In this document: positions 43,232 through 52,071 of the stretch, in pieces
Layout: each line of letters begins with the position of its first letter
How positions within the stretch are numbered: position 1 is the first letter of the stretch
Source: Herbiconiux aconitum
GTDB taxonomy: Bacteria; Actinomycetota; Actinomycetes; Actinomycetales; Microbacteriaceae
DNA length: 64,000 bases
Assembly (NCBI RefSeq): GCF_024979235.1
Contig: NZ_JANLCM010000002.1
Location: forward strand, 1,178,001-1,242,000
Direction: 5' to 3'
Position numbers and translations under genes: made by a program
Notes under the pieces: model-generated
Told to the model about the DNA's origin: nothing
Database searches by the model: none
The model's input: only the letters and a program-made list of their open reading frames with translations

Positions 43232-45319
43232 CACCCCGCGCACGATCGCCAAGATCTGCGCCGGCACCGCCTCGTCTTGCAGACTCGTGGTGTCGCCCAG
43301 AGCCCGACCGTCGACGATGTCGCCGAGGAGGCGCCGCATGATCTTGCCCGAGCGGGTCTTCGGCAGGTCGGGCACGAGCACGATGTCGCGGGGCTTGGCG
43401 ATCGGGCCGATCTCCTTCGCGACGTGAGCGCGCAACTCGGACTGGATCGCGGCGGCGGCACGGCGCCATCCGTCGGCATCGAGCTGCTCTCCCCCGGCGC
43501 CGCTGCGCTGGGCGGGGATCACGAACGCGGCGATCCCCTGACCAGTGGTGTCGTCGTGCACGCCCACCACGCCGGCTTCGCCGACCAGCGGATGCGACAC
43601 CAGCGCCGATTCGATCTCGATCGTCGAGAGACGGTGACCGGAGACGTTGATGACGTCGTCGACGCGGCCGAGCAACCAGATGTCGCCGTCGAGGTCGTAT
43701 TTCGCGCCGTCTCCGGAGAAGAAGTAGCCCTGCTCGGCGTAGCGGCGCCAGTAGGCGTCGAGGTAGCGCTGCGGATTCCCCCACACCGTGCGGGCCATGC
43801 TCGGCCAGGTGCCGGCCACCACGAGGTAGCCGCCGCTGCCCCTCTCGACCTCGGTGCCCTGCTCGTCGACGACGAGGGTGCGGAGGCCGGGCAGTGCGCG
43901 AGTTGCACTCCCGGGCTTCAAGGTGGTGACGCCCGGCAACGGCGCCATGATCGCCGCGCCCGTCTCCGACTGCCACCAGGTGTCGACGATGGGCGCGCGG
44001 CCGGCCCCGATGTTCTCGTGGAACCACACCCAGGCCTCGGGGTTGATCGCCTCGCCGACCGTGCCGAGCAAGCGGATGCTCGACAGGTCGTATTCGGCTG
44101 GCACGCCATCCGGGAACCACGTCATCAGCGTGCGGATGAGGGTCGGAGCCGTGTAGTAGGTGGTGACGCCGTAGCGTTCGATGATCTCGAAGTGCCGCGC
44201 AGTGTGCGGGCTGTTCGGGATGCCCTCGTAGATCACCTGGGTGACGCCGTTGGAGAGAGGGCCGTAGATCTCGTACGTGTGCGCGGTGACCCAGGCGAGA
44301 TCCGCGGTGCACCAGTGCACGTCATCGGGCTTCACGTCGAACATGGCCCAGTGGGTCCAGGATGCCTGCGTGAGGTAGCCGCCGGAGGTGTGCACGAGGC
44401 CCTTGGGCTTTCCGGTGGTGCCGCTGGTGTAGATGATGAACAGCGGCGTCTCGGAGTCGAAGTACTCGGGGGTGTGCTGGTCGCTGGCCTGGTCGACGGT
44501 CTCGTGCCACCAGAGGTCGCGGCCTGGCGTCCACGGCACATCCGGGGTCTCGTCGCCGGTGCGGCGCACCACGAGCACGTGCTCGATGGCGTTCTCGCCG
44601 GCTACGGCTTCGTCGGCGTTCTGCTTGACGGGCACGGCCTGGCCGCGCCGGAACTGGCCGTCGGTGGTGACGAGCAGCTTCGCCCCGGTGTCCTCGACCC
44701 GGAATTTGAGGGCCTCGGCCGAGAAGCCACCGAACACGAGCGAGTGGATGGCGCCGAGGCGGGCCACTGCGAGGGTGATGATGACCGTCTCGGCGATGAC
44801 CGGAAGGTAGATGACGACCCGATCGCCTTTCGTGATGCCGAGCTCGGTGAGGGCGTTGGCCGCCTTGGCCACCTCGCGCTGCAGCTCGGCATAGCAGATC
44901 TCCCGCCGGTCACCGCGCTCGCCTTCGACGTACAGGGCGATCTTGTCGCCCCGGCCCGCAGCGACATGTCGGTCGACGCAGTTCACGGCCACATTGAGGG
45001 TGCCGCCGGCGAACCACTCTGCGGCGGGCACGGTGAGCTCGGCGGTGTCGGTATCGCTGCCGCCGCCGCCGTGGCCGCGGGCGCTGTCGGCGCTGCGGGC
45101 ATCCCGCGCGGGCGTCCAGCTGTGCGTGGTGTGCCACGGCGTGTGCCAGTCGAGGCGCCGTGCCTGCTCGGCCCAGAACCCCACGGCGTCCTCGGCCGCG
45201 GCCGCCCAGAGGCTCCCGTCGACGTTCGCCTGACCCGCGAACCCGGCGCTCGGCGGGTACCGCCGGCTCTCGTTCGACAGATTGACGATGGTCTCCCCCG
45301 AGGGCGCAGCACTACTCAC
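43220..45319 (-). CDS. acsA: Acetyl-CoA synthetase
   Basis: 699 aa, AMP-forming acetate-CoA ligase. The adenylation P-loop YTSGTTGKPKGLVH lies near residue 300. GYFFSGDGAKYDLDGDIWL and GRVDDVINVSGHRLST mark the hinge, and PKTRSGKIMRRLL near 656 carries the catalytic Lys that is reversibly acetylated in this family. The central acidic/Gly-rich stretch near residues 70-85 is an insertion. The GTG start has GGAGG immediately upstream and TAGCGT 6 nt upstream. Convergent with the GH106-like gene. Confidence 0.96.
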   Translation of the reverse strand: MSSAAPSGETIVNLSNESRRYPPSAGFAGQANVDGSLWAAAAEDAVGFWAEQARRLDWHTPWHTTHSWTPARDARSADSARGHGGGGSDTDTAELTVPAAEWFAGGTLNVAVNCVDRHVAAGRGDKIALYVEGERGDRREICYAELQREVAKAANALTELGITKGDRVVIYLPVIAETVIITLAVARLGAIHSLVFGGFSAEALKFRVEDTGAKLLVTTDGQFRRGQAVPVKQNADEAVAGENAIEHVLVVRRTGDETPDVPWTPGRDLWWHETVDQASDQHTPEYFDSETPLFIIYTSGTTGKPKGLVHTSGGYLTQASWTHWAMFDVKPDDVHWCTADLAWVTAHTYEIYGPLSNGVTQVIYEGIPNSPHTARHFEIIERYGVTTYYTAPTLIRTLMTWFPDGVPAEYDLSSIRLLGTVGEAINPEAWVWFHENIGAGRAPIVDTWWQSETGAAIMAPLPGVTTLKPGSATRALPGLRTLVVDEQGTEVERGSGGYLVVAGTWPSMARTVWGNPQRYLDAYWRRYAEQGYFFSGDGAKYDLDGDIWLLGRVDDVINVSGHRLSTIEIESALVSHPLVGEAGVVGVHDDTTGQGIAAFVIPAQRSGAGGEQLDADGWRRAAAAIQSELRAHVAKEIGPIAKPRDIVLVPDLPKTRSGKIMRRLLGDIVDGRALGDTTSLQDEAVPAQILAIVRGVSVP

Positions 45320-45325
45320 CCTCCG

Positions 45326-45331
45326 ACGCTA
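45326..45331 (-). promoter_or_regulatory. Leaderless-type -10 of acsA
   Basis: TAGCGT, 6 nt before the acsA GTG. GGAGG lies between, so the start could be leaderless or Shine-Dalgarno driven from a promoter further upstream. Confidence 0.45.
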
Positions 45332-45383
45332 GAACGTCCTGCCAGGCAGCCAAAAACGTCCCGACACCGGGCGTAATGCGAGG

Positions 45384-45389
45384 TAGTTT
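45384..45389 (+). promoter_or_regulatory. Leaderless -10 of the zinc-ribbon gene
   Basis: TAGTTT, 5 nt before GTG 45395. A weak -35 (CCGACA, 45361-45366) lies 17 nt upstream. Confidence 0.5.
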
Positions 45390-45394
45390 GAGCT

Positions 45395-45595
45395 GTGGAC
45401 GATCGAATCCGACCCGAGCACCTCTGCTCGCCGCCACCTGTCGCCGATGCGAAGCCCGGCACGACCTGGAAGTGCCGCACCTGCCGCGCCCGCTACACCC
45501 GTCGCGGAGCATCCTGGCAACAGACGAAGAAGCCCCGCAGTCGCGTCTGGGCGATCATCAGGTCCATCGTCGACGGCATCCTCAGCATCCCGTAA
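45395..45595 (+). CDS. Small zinc-ribbon-like protein
   Basis: 66 aa. A single CRTCRAR Cys pair plus an earlier EHLC Cys could form part of a zinc site; the middle is basic (RYTRRGASWQQTKKPRSR) and the end is hydrophobic/amphipathic (VWAIIRSIVDGILSIP). No family recognised. The GTG has a leaderless-type -10, and codon use matches its neighbours. Divergent from acsA. Confidence 0.6.
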   Translation: MDDRIRPEHLCSPPPVADAKPGTTWKCRTCRARYTRRGASWQQTKKPRSRVWAIIRSIVDGILSIP

Positions 45596-45667
45596 CCGCG
45601 GGTCACCGGGCTGCGGCACGCCGCGCTTCGTTACGCAAACGCGATCCGACTGTGATTCGCGCGGCTC

Positions 45668-45673
45668 TACAGT
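45668..45673 (+). promoter_or_regulatory. Leaderless -10 of the lipoprotein gene
   Basis: TACAGT, exactly 6 nt before ATG 45680, with no Shine-Dalgarno in between. Confidence 0.55.
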
Positions 45674-45679
45674 CGACAC

Positions 45680-46165
45680 ATGGCCCGCCGTCTCCGGATC
45701 CTCTTCGTCGCCGGCGCCGTCGCGGTGCTGCTGACCGGTTGCAGCCCCGTCCAGCAAGGCCAGATCGGGATCACCCGAGATGCCCAGGGCGGGATCGTCG
45801 CGCTCTTCGAGACGTGCAGCGAGTCGATCGACCTCGTCGTCATCGCCGGCAAGGCCGTGCTGCGCGGCGATCCAGACGTCGACCTGCATCGTTGGGATTT
45901 CGACGGGCCCGTCGCTCCGCTGCCGTTCCTCGACGATTTCGGCCTCGACCCCGACACCAGGTACGTGTTGGATGCCTCGGCGATCGACCCCGGGTGGGGC
46001 TGGTCGGCCAACGAACGAAAGAACCTCGGCTCGGTCTGGTTTGATGCGCAGGATCTCGACCTCCTCAACCCCGACACGGTGCTGTTCGGAGATCCGGAGC
46101 ATCACGGGGCGACGCTGGTGACGACGCCGGAGCGGTTCCGCTCGATCGCGTGCCCGGTCGATTAG
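45680..46165 (+). CDS. Putative lipoprotein of unknown function
   Basis: 161 aa. Signal peptide with lipobox LLTGC near residue 21. The mature part contains FETCSESIDLVVI and a C-terminal AC pair of residues, so two Cys could form a disulfide. No family recognised. Such small lipoproteins are common in Microbacteriaceae. Convergent with the EXPERA-like gene (8 bp between stops). Confidence 0.8.
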   Translation: MARRLRILFVAGAVAVLLTGCSPVQQGQIGITRDAQGGIVALFETCSESIDLVVIAGKAVLRGDPDVDLHRWDFDGPVAPLPFLDDFGLDPDTRYVLDASAIDPGWGWSANERKNLGSVWFDAQDLDLLNPDTVLFGDPEHHGATLVTTPERFRSIACPVD

Positions 46166-46173
46166 CGGCTGCG

Positions 46174-46761
46174 CTACCAGCGGCGTGTGAAGGGGAGGGG
46201 CTTTCGCATCCGGATCAGCAGCAGGATCGGGATGATGACGTACGGCAGGTTGAAGGCCAGGAACTTCAGCGGATTCTGCGTCTGGAATTCCGGCTCGCCG
46301 AAGAACTCGACACCGAACACCACGACACCCGTGATCATCGAGATCGCCGAGGCGTAGATGACGGCAGGCAGCTGGATCCAGTTGCGCCCCGTGAGCAGGC
46401 AGAAGGCCAGCAGCAGGTAGAACGGGCCGTAGACGAAGGCCGACAGGCCAGTGACGAAGCGCATCCAGACCGGCGGGTCGATGAACAGCGGATCGGCGTC
46501 GTGGCCGTACCAGTAGTTCGACTGAGCCAGCCAGTTCGTCGAGTCGGCGGTGATCGGGATGCCGATGGTCGGCACCAGATCGCTGATGCCGCTGGTGACC
46601 GTGAAAACCAGGAAGATCACCGCGAACGCGATGTCGAACGGCCGCTGCCGGAGCGGCAGATTGATCGGCTTCGGCGGCTTCGCCCCACGCGCATCGATCG
46701 TGACCTCGAGGGTCGGAAGCGGGGCGGCGGCAGCGGGTTCAGCGGGAGAGTCAGCGGTCAC
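46174..46761 (-). CDS. EXPERA-like membrane protein
   Basis: 195 aa. A Pro/Ala-rich cytoplasmic head of about 35 residues is followed by four membrane helices. The pattern RPFDIAFAVIFLVFTVTSG, then DPPVWMRFVTGLSAFVYGP, and FNLPYVIIPILLLIRM near the end resembles EXPERA (TMEM97/emopamil-binding) proteins, which in eukaryotes handle sterols. The bacterial role is unknown. The assignment rests on motif pattern only. GTG start with TAGAAT 6 nt upstream. Confidence 0.65.
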   Translation of the reverse strand: MTADSPAEPAAAAPLPTLEVTIDARGAKPPKPINLPLRQRPFDIAFAVIFLVFTVTSGISDLVPTIGIPITADSTNWLAQSNYWYGHDADPLFIDPPVWMRFVTGLSAFVYGPFYLLLAFCLLTGRNWIQLPAVIYASAISMITGVVVFGVEFFGEPEFQTQNPLKFLAFNLPYVIIPILLLIRMRKPLPFTRRW

Positions 46762-46767
46762 CCCGGA

Positions 46768-46773
46768 ATTCTA
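46768..46773 (-). promoter_or_regulatory. Leaderless -10 of the EXPERA-like gene
   Basis: TAGAAT, exactly 6 nt before GTG 46761. Confidence 0.6.
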
Positions 46774-46825
46774 CGACCGGTCGACGCTGCAGCCGGGGAG
46801 CGGCGCGACCCGTGTACGCTGAGTG

Positions 46826-46839
46826 CTCAGACATCTGAG
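46826..46839. promoter_or_regulatory. Candidate GntR operator
   Basis: CTCAG-ACAT-CTGAG inverted repeat ending 9 nt before the gntR ATG, overlapping its ribosome-binding site; suitable for autoregulation. Confidence 0.35.
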
Positions 46840-46848
46840 GAGCCCGTC

Positions 46849-47529
46849 ATGAAGTCGCTGAAGCGCAGTGGTCTGGTCGAACTCACGGCCGAAGCGCTCA
46901 CCGAGCAGATCGCCGCCGGCACCTGGCCGGTCGGCTCGGCGCTGCCGGGCGAGGTCAAGCTCGCCGAACAGCTCGGCGTCGGCCGCTCCACCGTGCGCGA
47001 AGCCACGCGCGCCCTCGTGCAGGCAGGCCTCCTCGAATCGCGCCAGGGCTCGGGCACCTACGTGCTCTCCACCACCCCTCGCGACAGCTGGGGCTCTGCG
47101 CTGCACGCCGCCCAGGTCATCGAGGTCTACGAGGTGCGGGAGGCACTCGAGGTGCAAGCCGCCGCCCTCGCAGCGCACCGACGCACCGACGACGACCTCG
47201 TGCGCATCCGTGCCGCCTTCGAGGCCCGCGAAGCACTGGTGGCCGACCAGGTCGCCCGAGCGGTCGCGTTCGTCGACGCCGACCTCGTCTTCCACCGCGC
47301 CGTGGTCGAGGCGGCGCACAACCCGTTGCTGCTGCGCATCTTCGACTCCTTCGTGCCGAAGCTCACCGAGACGCTCGTCGCCGTGGTGCGCGAGCAGTCG
47401 CTCGTTGGCCACGACCTCGACGCCACCCATGCCGAACTCCTCGACGCCATCGTGGCCGCCGATCCGGCTGCGGCCATCGCTGCCGTGACCTCGAACGTGC
47501 ACGAGACCATCCAGATTCTGCGCGACTGA
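46849..47529 (+). CDS. GntR family regulator (FadR subfamily)
   Basis: 226 aa. N-terminal winged helix with LPGEVKLAEQLGVGRSTVRE and ALVQAGLLESRQGSGTYV, then an all-helical FCD ligand domain whose metal-binding residues can be seen as Asp in DADLVFHRAVVEAAHN and later His in DATHAELLDAI and NVHETI. ATG 46849 has GAGGAG upstream; the longer open frame is rejected. Directly followed by an MFS gene (1 nt gap), which it probably controls. Confidence 0.92.
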   Translation: MKSLKRSGLVELTAEALTEQIAAGTWPVGSALPGEVKLAEQLGVGRSTVREATRALVQAGLLESRQGSGTYVLSTTPRDSWGSALHAAQVIEVYEVREALEVQAAALAAHRRTDDDLVRIRAAFEAREALVADQVARAVAFVDADLVFHRAVVEAAHNPLLLRIFDSFVPKLTETLVAVVREQSLVGHDLDATHAELLDAIVAADPAAAIAAVTSNVHETIQILRD

Positions 47530-47530
47530 G

Positions 47531-48901
47531 ATGAGAAACCCCCAGCGCCCCCGCTCCGGAGCCACGGCCACGGCCACCACCCCTGGCCTCTGGCTCCTGG
47601 TCTCCACCCACACGGTCAACGATTTCTACACCGGCGCCGTCGCCGCGCTCCTGCCCTTCCTCGTGCTGGAGCAGCGCTACGACTACGCGGCGGTGGCCGG
47701 CATCACCCTCGCCGCGAGCTCGCTCTCGAGCGTGGCGCAACCCGTCTTCGGCATTCTCAGCGACCGCTTCGCGTCGCGCTGGCTCATCCTCGCGGGAATG
47801 GCGGTGGCCGCCACCGGCATCGCCCTCAGCGGCGTCGTCTCGGGCTCGTACTGGCTCACCTGGATCGTCATCGCCCTCTCGGGCATCGGCATCGCCGCCT
47901 ACCACCCGGCCGCCACCATGGCCGCGCGCGAAGCCGGCGGCGGGTCGAACCGCTCGATGAGCATCTTCTCCGTGGGCGGCAACGTCGGCGTCGCGCTCGC
48001 GCCCACCGGCGTCATCCTCACCGTCGGCACGCTCGGGCTCGGGGCGACTCCCCTGCTCGCCATCCCCGCGGTCGTCATGGTCGTCGTGTACCTGCTCCGG
48101 ATGCGCGTGGTGCGCAGGCGCGCCCGCCCCGTCACCGCCTCGGTCACCCCTGCGCCCGCCGGTGAGTCGTTTCCCTCCGACTCGGAGTCGCGCGGCGCCG
48201 CCCTGGAGCCCGCGATCGACGTCGCACTCGAGGAAGAGCTCGTCGAGAACGCCGCGAGCTCGGCGTCTGCGTCAGCCGACGGGAACTCGGCGACGGATTC
48301 GGCGCATCCGCTCGACCCACCCCTCCGCGACGACTGGCGCGCCTTCGCCTGGCTCACCCTGGTGCTCGCGTTCTGGTCGGTCGCCTACATCGGCGTCTCG
48401 TCGTTCATCTCCCTGTTCCAGATCCAGCAATTCGGCGTCGACGAGGCCACCGCTTCCATCGCGCTCACCGTCTTCCCGGCCGCGGGAGCCGCGGGCACGC
48501 TCGCCGGGGGCTTTCTCGCCGACCGGTGGGGTCGGATGCGCACCATCCGCTCGGGCTACATCGCGGCGGCGCTCGGCACGATCGTGATCGTGTTCGCGCC
48601 GAACACGGTCGTCGTGGTTGCCGCGACCGCCGTCGTGGGGTTCACGATCTTCTTGCCCTTCGCGCCGCAGATCACCCTGTCGCACTCCTACCTGCCGAAC
48701 CGCGTCGGCACGGCGAGCGGTCTCACCCTCGGTTTGACGCTCTCGCTCGGCGGATTCCTCAACCCGCTGCTCGGCGTGCTCGCCGACAACACCACGGTGC
48801 ACACCGTCTTCGCCCTGATCGCCGTGTTGCTCGCCGTCGGGTTCGCCCTGTCGTTCCTCCTCCGCGAGCGCACCGCGCTGAGCTCCACGAAGTCGCTCTA
48901 A
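47531..48901 (+). CDS. MFS transporter, Fsr-like
   Basis: 456 aa with 12 predicted helices and an acidic Ser/Glu-rich cytoplasmic loop (about 205-265) between helices 6 and 7. The N-terminal STHTVNDFYTGAVAALLPFL and the pattern of the following helices resemble the fosmidomycin-resistance-like group of the MFS. Substrate unknown. Starts immediately after the gntR stop, so translation is coupled. Confidence 0.88.
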   Translation: MRNPQRPRSGATATATTPGLWLLVSTHTVNDFYTGAVAALLPFLVLEQRYDYAAVAGITLAASSLSSVAQPVFGILSDRFASRWLILAGMAVAATGIALSGVVSGSYWLTWIVIALSGIGIAAYHPAATMAAREAGGGSNRSMSIFSVGGNVGVALAPTGVILTVGTLGLGATPLLAIPAVVMVVVYLLRMRVVRRRARPVTASVTPAPAGESFPSDSESRGAALEPAIDVALEEELVENAASSASASADGNSATDSAHPLDPPLRDDWRAFAWLTLVLAFWSVAYIGVSSFISLFQIQQFGVDEATASIALTVFPAAGAAGTLAGGFLADRWGRMRTIRSGYIAAALGTIVIVFAPNTVVVVAATAVVGFTIFLPFAPQITLSHSYLPNRVGTASGLTLGLTLSLGGFLNPLLGVLADNTTVHTVFALIAVLLAVGFALSFLLRERTALSSTKSL

Positions 48902-48958
48902 GTCGGCCTCAAGGAGGCGGCAGAGGCTACTTGGCGCGACTTCGCGACGCCGTTCGCG

Positions 48959-49423
48959 CTACTTCGCGACGCCGGGAGCGGCGGGGCGCGTGAGCATGAG
49001 CATGTCCATGCGACCCGACTGCACGATCTCGTCGCGCTGGTTGCGGAGGGTCAGGCGGCGCTCGACCACACCCGTCGTGCCCGAGGAGGTGAGGCGCAGG
49101 CCCAGGATCTCGACGGTGCAGGTCAGAGTGTCACCGATGAACACCGGGGCGGTGAAGCGCCACTCGTCGATGCCGAGGAGTGCCGCCGACGAGCCCTCGA
49201 ACACGCCGGTGCGGGCGATCAGCCCGAGCGCGAGCGACGCGCCGTAGAGGCCGTGCACCAGGCGCTGCCCGTAGCGGGTGGCCGCCGCGAACTCGGCATC
49301 GGTGTGCAGCTGGTTGTTGTCGTTGGTGAGCGCGGCGAACATCACCACGTCGGTCTCCGTGACCGTCTTGCCGGGCGTGACGAAGGTCTGCCCGGCCTGG
49401 AAGTCCTCGAAGTAGTGCGGCAT
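48959..49423 (-). CDS. MaoC-like hotdog dehydratase
   Basis: 154 aa, hotdog fold. The (R)-hydratase signature appears as FAALTNDNNQLHTDAEFA with the catalytic Asp and His, followed by RLVHGLYGASLALGLI. Probable enoyl-CoA hydratase or related acyl-CoA dehydratase; exact substrate unknown. 13 bp downstream of ispG on the same strand. Its last codons (GGCGTCGCGAAGTAG) are nearly repeated about 20 bp further on. Confidence 0.88.
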   Translation of the reverse strand: MPHYFEDFQAGQTFVTPGKTVTETDVVMFAALTNDNNQLHTDAEFAAATRYGQRLVHGLYGASLALGLIARTGVFEGSSAALLGIDEWRFTAPVFIGDTLTCTVEILGLRLTSSGTTGVVERRLTLRNQRDEIVQSGRMDMLMLTRPAAPGVAK

Positions 49424-49436
49424 GATGCGGCAGGCC

Positions 49437-50588
49437 TCAGGCGGTGACGACTTCGGGCGACCCGACGGCGCCGGCCGGCATCTCGGCGGCGAGGCGGTTC
49501 GCCTCCTCGATCAGCGTCGCCACGATCTCCGACTCGGGAACGGTCTTGATGACCTCGCCCTTCACGAAGATCTGGCCCTTGCCGTTGCCCGAGGCGACCC
49601 CGAGGTCGGCCTCGCGGGCCTCGCCCGGGCCGTTCACGACGCATCCCATCACCGCGACGCGGAGCGGAACGGTCATGCCCTCGAGCCCGTCGGTCACGTC
49701 GTTCGCGAGCGTGTAGACGTCGACCTGGGCGCGCCCGCACGACGGGCACGACACGATCTCGAGCTTGCGCTCACGCAGGTTCAGCGACTGCAGGATCTGC
49801 AGCCCCACCTTCACCTCTTCGGCCGGCGGGGCCGAGAGCGAGACGCGGATGGTGTCGCCGATGCCTTCGGAGAGCAGGATGCCGAACGCGGTCGCGCTCT
49901 TGATGGTGCCCTGGAACGACGGCCCGGCCTCGGTGACACCGAGGTGCAGCGGCCAGTCGCCGCGCTCGGCGAGCAGACGGTAGGCCTTCACCATGACGAT
50001 CGGGTCGTTGTGCTTCACCGAGATCTTGAAGTCGTGGAAGTCATGCTCCTCGAACAGCGACGCCTCCCAGACGGCGCTCTCCACGAGCGCCTCGGGAGTG
50101 GCCTTGCCATACTTCTCGAGCAGGCGCGGGTCGAGCGACCCGGCGTTCACACCGATGCGGATGGAGACGCCCGCGGCCTTCGCGGCGGCGGCGATCTCAC
50201 CCACCTTGTCGTCGAACTTGCGGATGTTGCCGGGGTTCACCCGAACACCCGCGCACCCCGCGTCGATCGCGGCGAACACATAGTTCGGCTGGAAGTGGAT
50301 GTCGGCGATCACGGGGATCTGGCTCTTCTTCGCGATGATCGGCAGCGCTTCGGCGTCGTCACGCGACGGCACCGCCACCCGCACGATGTCGCATCCGGAT
50401 GCCGTCAATTCGGCGATCTGCTGCAGCGTCGCGTTGATGTTCGGCGTGGGTGTCGTGGTCATCGACTGCACGCTCACCTGCGCATCGCCACCCACGAGAA
50501 CCTTGCCGACCTTGATCTGGCGGGACTTGCGCCGCGGCGCCAGGGTTTCGGGAGCCTTGGGCATCCCTAAGTTGATTGCAGCCACCAT
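49437..50588 (-). CDS. ispG: 4-hydroxy-3-methylbut-2-enyl-diphosphate synthase IspG
   Basis: 383 aa. Penultimate step of the MEP isoprenoid pathway, converting MEcPP to HMBPP with a 4Fe-4S cluster. Cluster Cys are visible in [12 protein letters not shown] and [25 protein letters not shown] and [10 protein letters not shown] are family motifs. TAGACT lies 6 nt before the second codon (GTG 50585) but only 3 nt before the ATG, so a leaderless start at GTG 50585 is more likely. Downstream of rip1 and dxr, the usual actinobacterial grouping. Confidence 0.97.
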   Translation of the reverse strand: MVAAINLGMPKAPETLAPRRKSRQIKVGKVLVGGDAQVSVQSMTTTPTPNINATLQQIAELTASGCDIVRVAVPSRDDAEALPIIAKKSQIPVIADIHFQPNYVFAAIDAGCAGVRVNPGNIRKFDDKVGEIAAAAKAAGVSIRIGVNAGSLDPRLLEKYGKATPEALVESAVWEASLFEEHDFHDFKISVKHNDPIVMVKAYRLLAERGDWPLHLGVTEAGPSFQGTIKSATAFGILLSEGIGDTIRVSLSAPPAEEVKVGLQILQSLNLRERKLEIVSCPSCGRAQVDVYTLANDVTDGLEGMTVPLRVAVMGCVVNGPGEAREADLGVASGNGKGQIFVKGEVIKTVPESEIVATLIEEANRLAAEMPAGAVGSPEVVTA

Positions 50589-50591
50589 TTC

Positions 50592-50597
50592 AGTCTA
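50592..50597 (-). promoter_or_regulatory. Leaderless -10 of ispG
   Basis: TAGACT, 6 nt from GTG 50585 and 3 nt from ATG 50588; the spacing decides for the GTG. Confidence 0.5.
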
Positions 50598-50656
50598 GGA
50601 CCGCAATCTGAACGGCGGGTCAGCAGCGGCCGAACGGTCAGGCGCGCCCGGCACCG

Positions 50657-51985
50657 TCAGCCGAAGATGTTGATCGGCTTCACGATGTCGGCGTAGACCA
50701 GCAGCGCGGTCATGCCGCCGAAGAAGATGACCACCACGAAGGTGAGCGGCATCAGCTTCGCCGCATCCACGGGGCCCGGGTCTTTGCGCTTGAACAGCTT
50801 CGCGAAGCCGCGCCGGATGGCCTCCCAGAGGGCCGCGGCCACGTGCCCGCCGTCGAGCGGCGTGAGCGGCACGAGGTTGATGACGAACAACGCGATGTTG
50901 AGCGAACCCAGCAGGCCCAGCAGGCTCGCCGCCTTGGAGGCGAGCGGGATGGTGTCGATGGACGCGATCTCGCCCGCCACCCGGCCGACGCCGACGACGC
51001 TGATCGGGCCGTTCACGTCGCGCTCCCCCGAACCGAACGCCGCCTGGGCGACGTCATAGAGGCGCTGCGGGAGGTTCGCCACGATGCCGACCGTGCTGCC
51101 GATGTTCTCACCGATGAGCGGGAACACCGCGGTGATCGGTTGCGGAACGAGCTCGGAGGCCGCTCCGATACCCACGAAACCGACGTCTTCGGTCTTCTTC
51201 GTGCCGTCGGCGTTCAGGGCCACCTCGCCCTTGTCGTCGAGCACGTAGCGTTGGGTGAGCAGCGGTGTGACGCTCAGTGTGGTCTCGACGCCGTCGCGCA
51301 GCACGACGAGTGCCAGGGTCTCCCCGGCCGACTCCCGGATGATGTCGGTCGACTGCGCCCAACTCGTGATCGGCGTGCCATCCAGACTCACCAGCTTGTC
51401 ACCGGGTTTCAGGCCCGCCGCCGCGCCCGGCGACTGCTGGTCGCCCGTCGCGCACTCCGTCTGGTCGCTGGTGGCCGGGAGCACGCAGGCTGAGACGCTG
51501 CCCACGGTGGTCGAGGTCTGCGCCGTGCCGAAACCCACCAGCACGATCGAGAAGAACACCACGGCGAGCACGAGGTTCATGAACGGGCCGCCGAGCATCA
51601 CGATGATGCGTTGCCAGACGGGCTTGCGGTAGAAGGCGCGGTCTTCTTCGAGACCGATGGAGAGCTGGCTGACCTGGCGCGCATCCTGCACCATCGATTG
51701 GAAGAACCCCGTGCTGTTGGCCACGGGCTTCTCGCCGGCTCGGCGCGGCGGGAACATGCCGACCATCGAGATGTAGCCGCCGAGTGGCACGGCCTTCACG
51801 CCGTACTCGGTCTCCCCGCGCTTGCGGGAGAAGACGGTCGGCCCGAAGCCGATCATGTACTGCGTCACCTTGATGCCGAAGAGTTTGGCCGGAACGAGGT
51901 GCCCCACCTCGTGCAGACCGATGGAGACGGCGATGCCGACGGCGATGATGAGCACGCCGAGAATGAACTGCAGGACCGTTTCCAC
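50657..51985 (-). CDS. rip1: Site-2 metalloprotease Rip1 (M50 family, RseP-like)
   Basis: 442-aa intramembrane zinc protease that cleaves anti-sigma factors and other membrane proteins. HEVGH lies near residue 25 in the first helix, a PDZ domain at about 170-260 (AAAGLKPGDKLVSLDGTPI), and the third ligand motif in LVPLTPLDGGHVAAALWE near 385. About four membrane helices. The GTG start has no Shine-Dalgarno, but TAGTGT lies 6 nt upstream. Between dxr and ispG, the conserved place for this gene in actinobacteria. Confidence 0.95.
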   Translation of the reverse strand: METVLQFILGVLIIAVGIAVSIGLHEVGHLVPAKLFGIKVTQYMIGFGPTVFSRKRGETEYGVKAVPLGGYISMVGMFPPRRAGEKPVANSTGFFQSMVQDARQVSQLSIGLEEDRAFYRKPVWQRIIVMLGGPFMNLVLAVVFFSIVLVGFGTAQTSTTVGSVSACVLPATSDQTECATGDQQSPGAAAGLKPGDKLVSLDGTPITSWAQSTDIIRESAGETLALVVLRDGVETTLSVTPLLTQRYVLDDKGEVALNADGTKKTEDVGFVGIGAASELVPQPITAVFPLIGENIGSTVGIVANLPQRLYDVAQAAFGSGERDVNGPISVVGVGRVAGEIASIDTIPLASKAASLLGLLGSLNIALFVINLVPLTPLDGGHVAAALWEAIRRGFAKLFKRKDPGPVDAAKLMPLTFVVVIFFGGMTALLVYADIVKPINIFG

Positions 51986-51991
51986 AGGAGG

Positions 51992-51997
51992 ACACTA
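51992..51997 (-). promoter_or_regulatory. Leaderless -10 of rip1
   Basis: TAGTGT, exactly 6 nt before GTG 51985. The intervening CCTCCT cannot serve as a ribosome-binding site. Confidence 0.6.
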
Positions 51998-52071
51998 CCT
52001 TGGCTGCCGAGGACGCCGCTGATGGTTGGCTGAGCGCCCGATGAACGGATGCGCGGGCCCGCGCCGGCGCG

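Noticed and set aside
46150..46848. Long N-terminal extension of the GntR regulator
   Set aside because: It runs antisense through the EXPERA-like gene; the GntR winged helix begins right after ATG 46849, which has a good GAGGAG.
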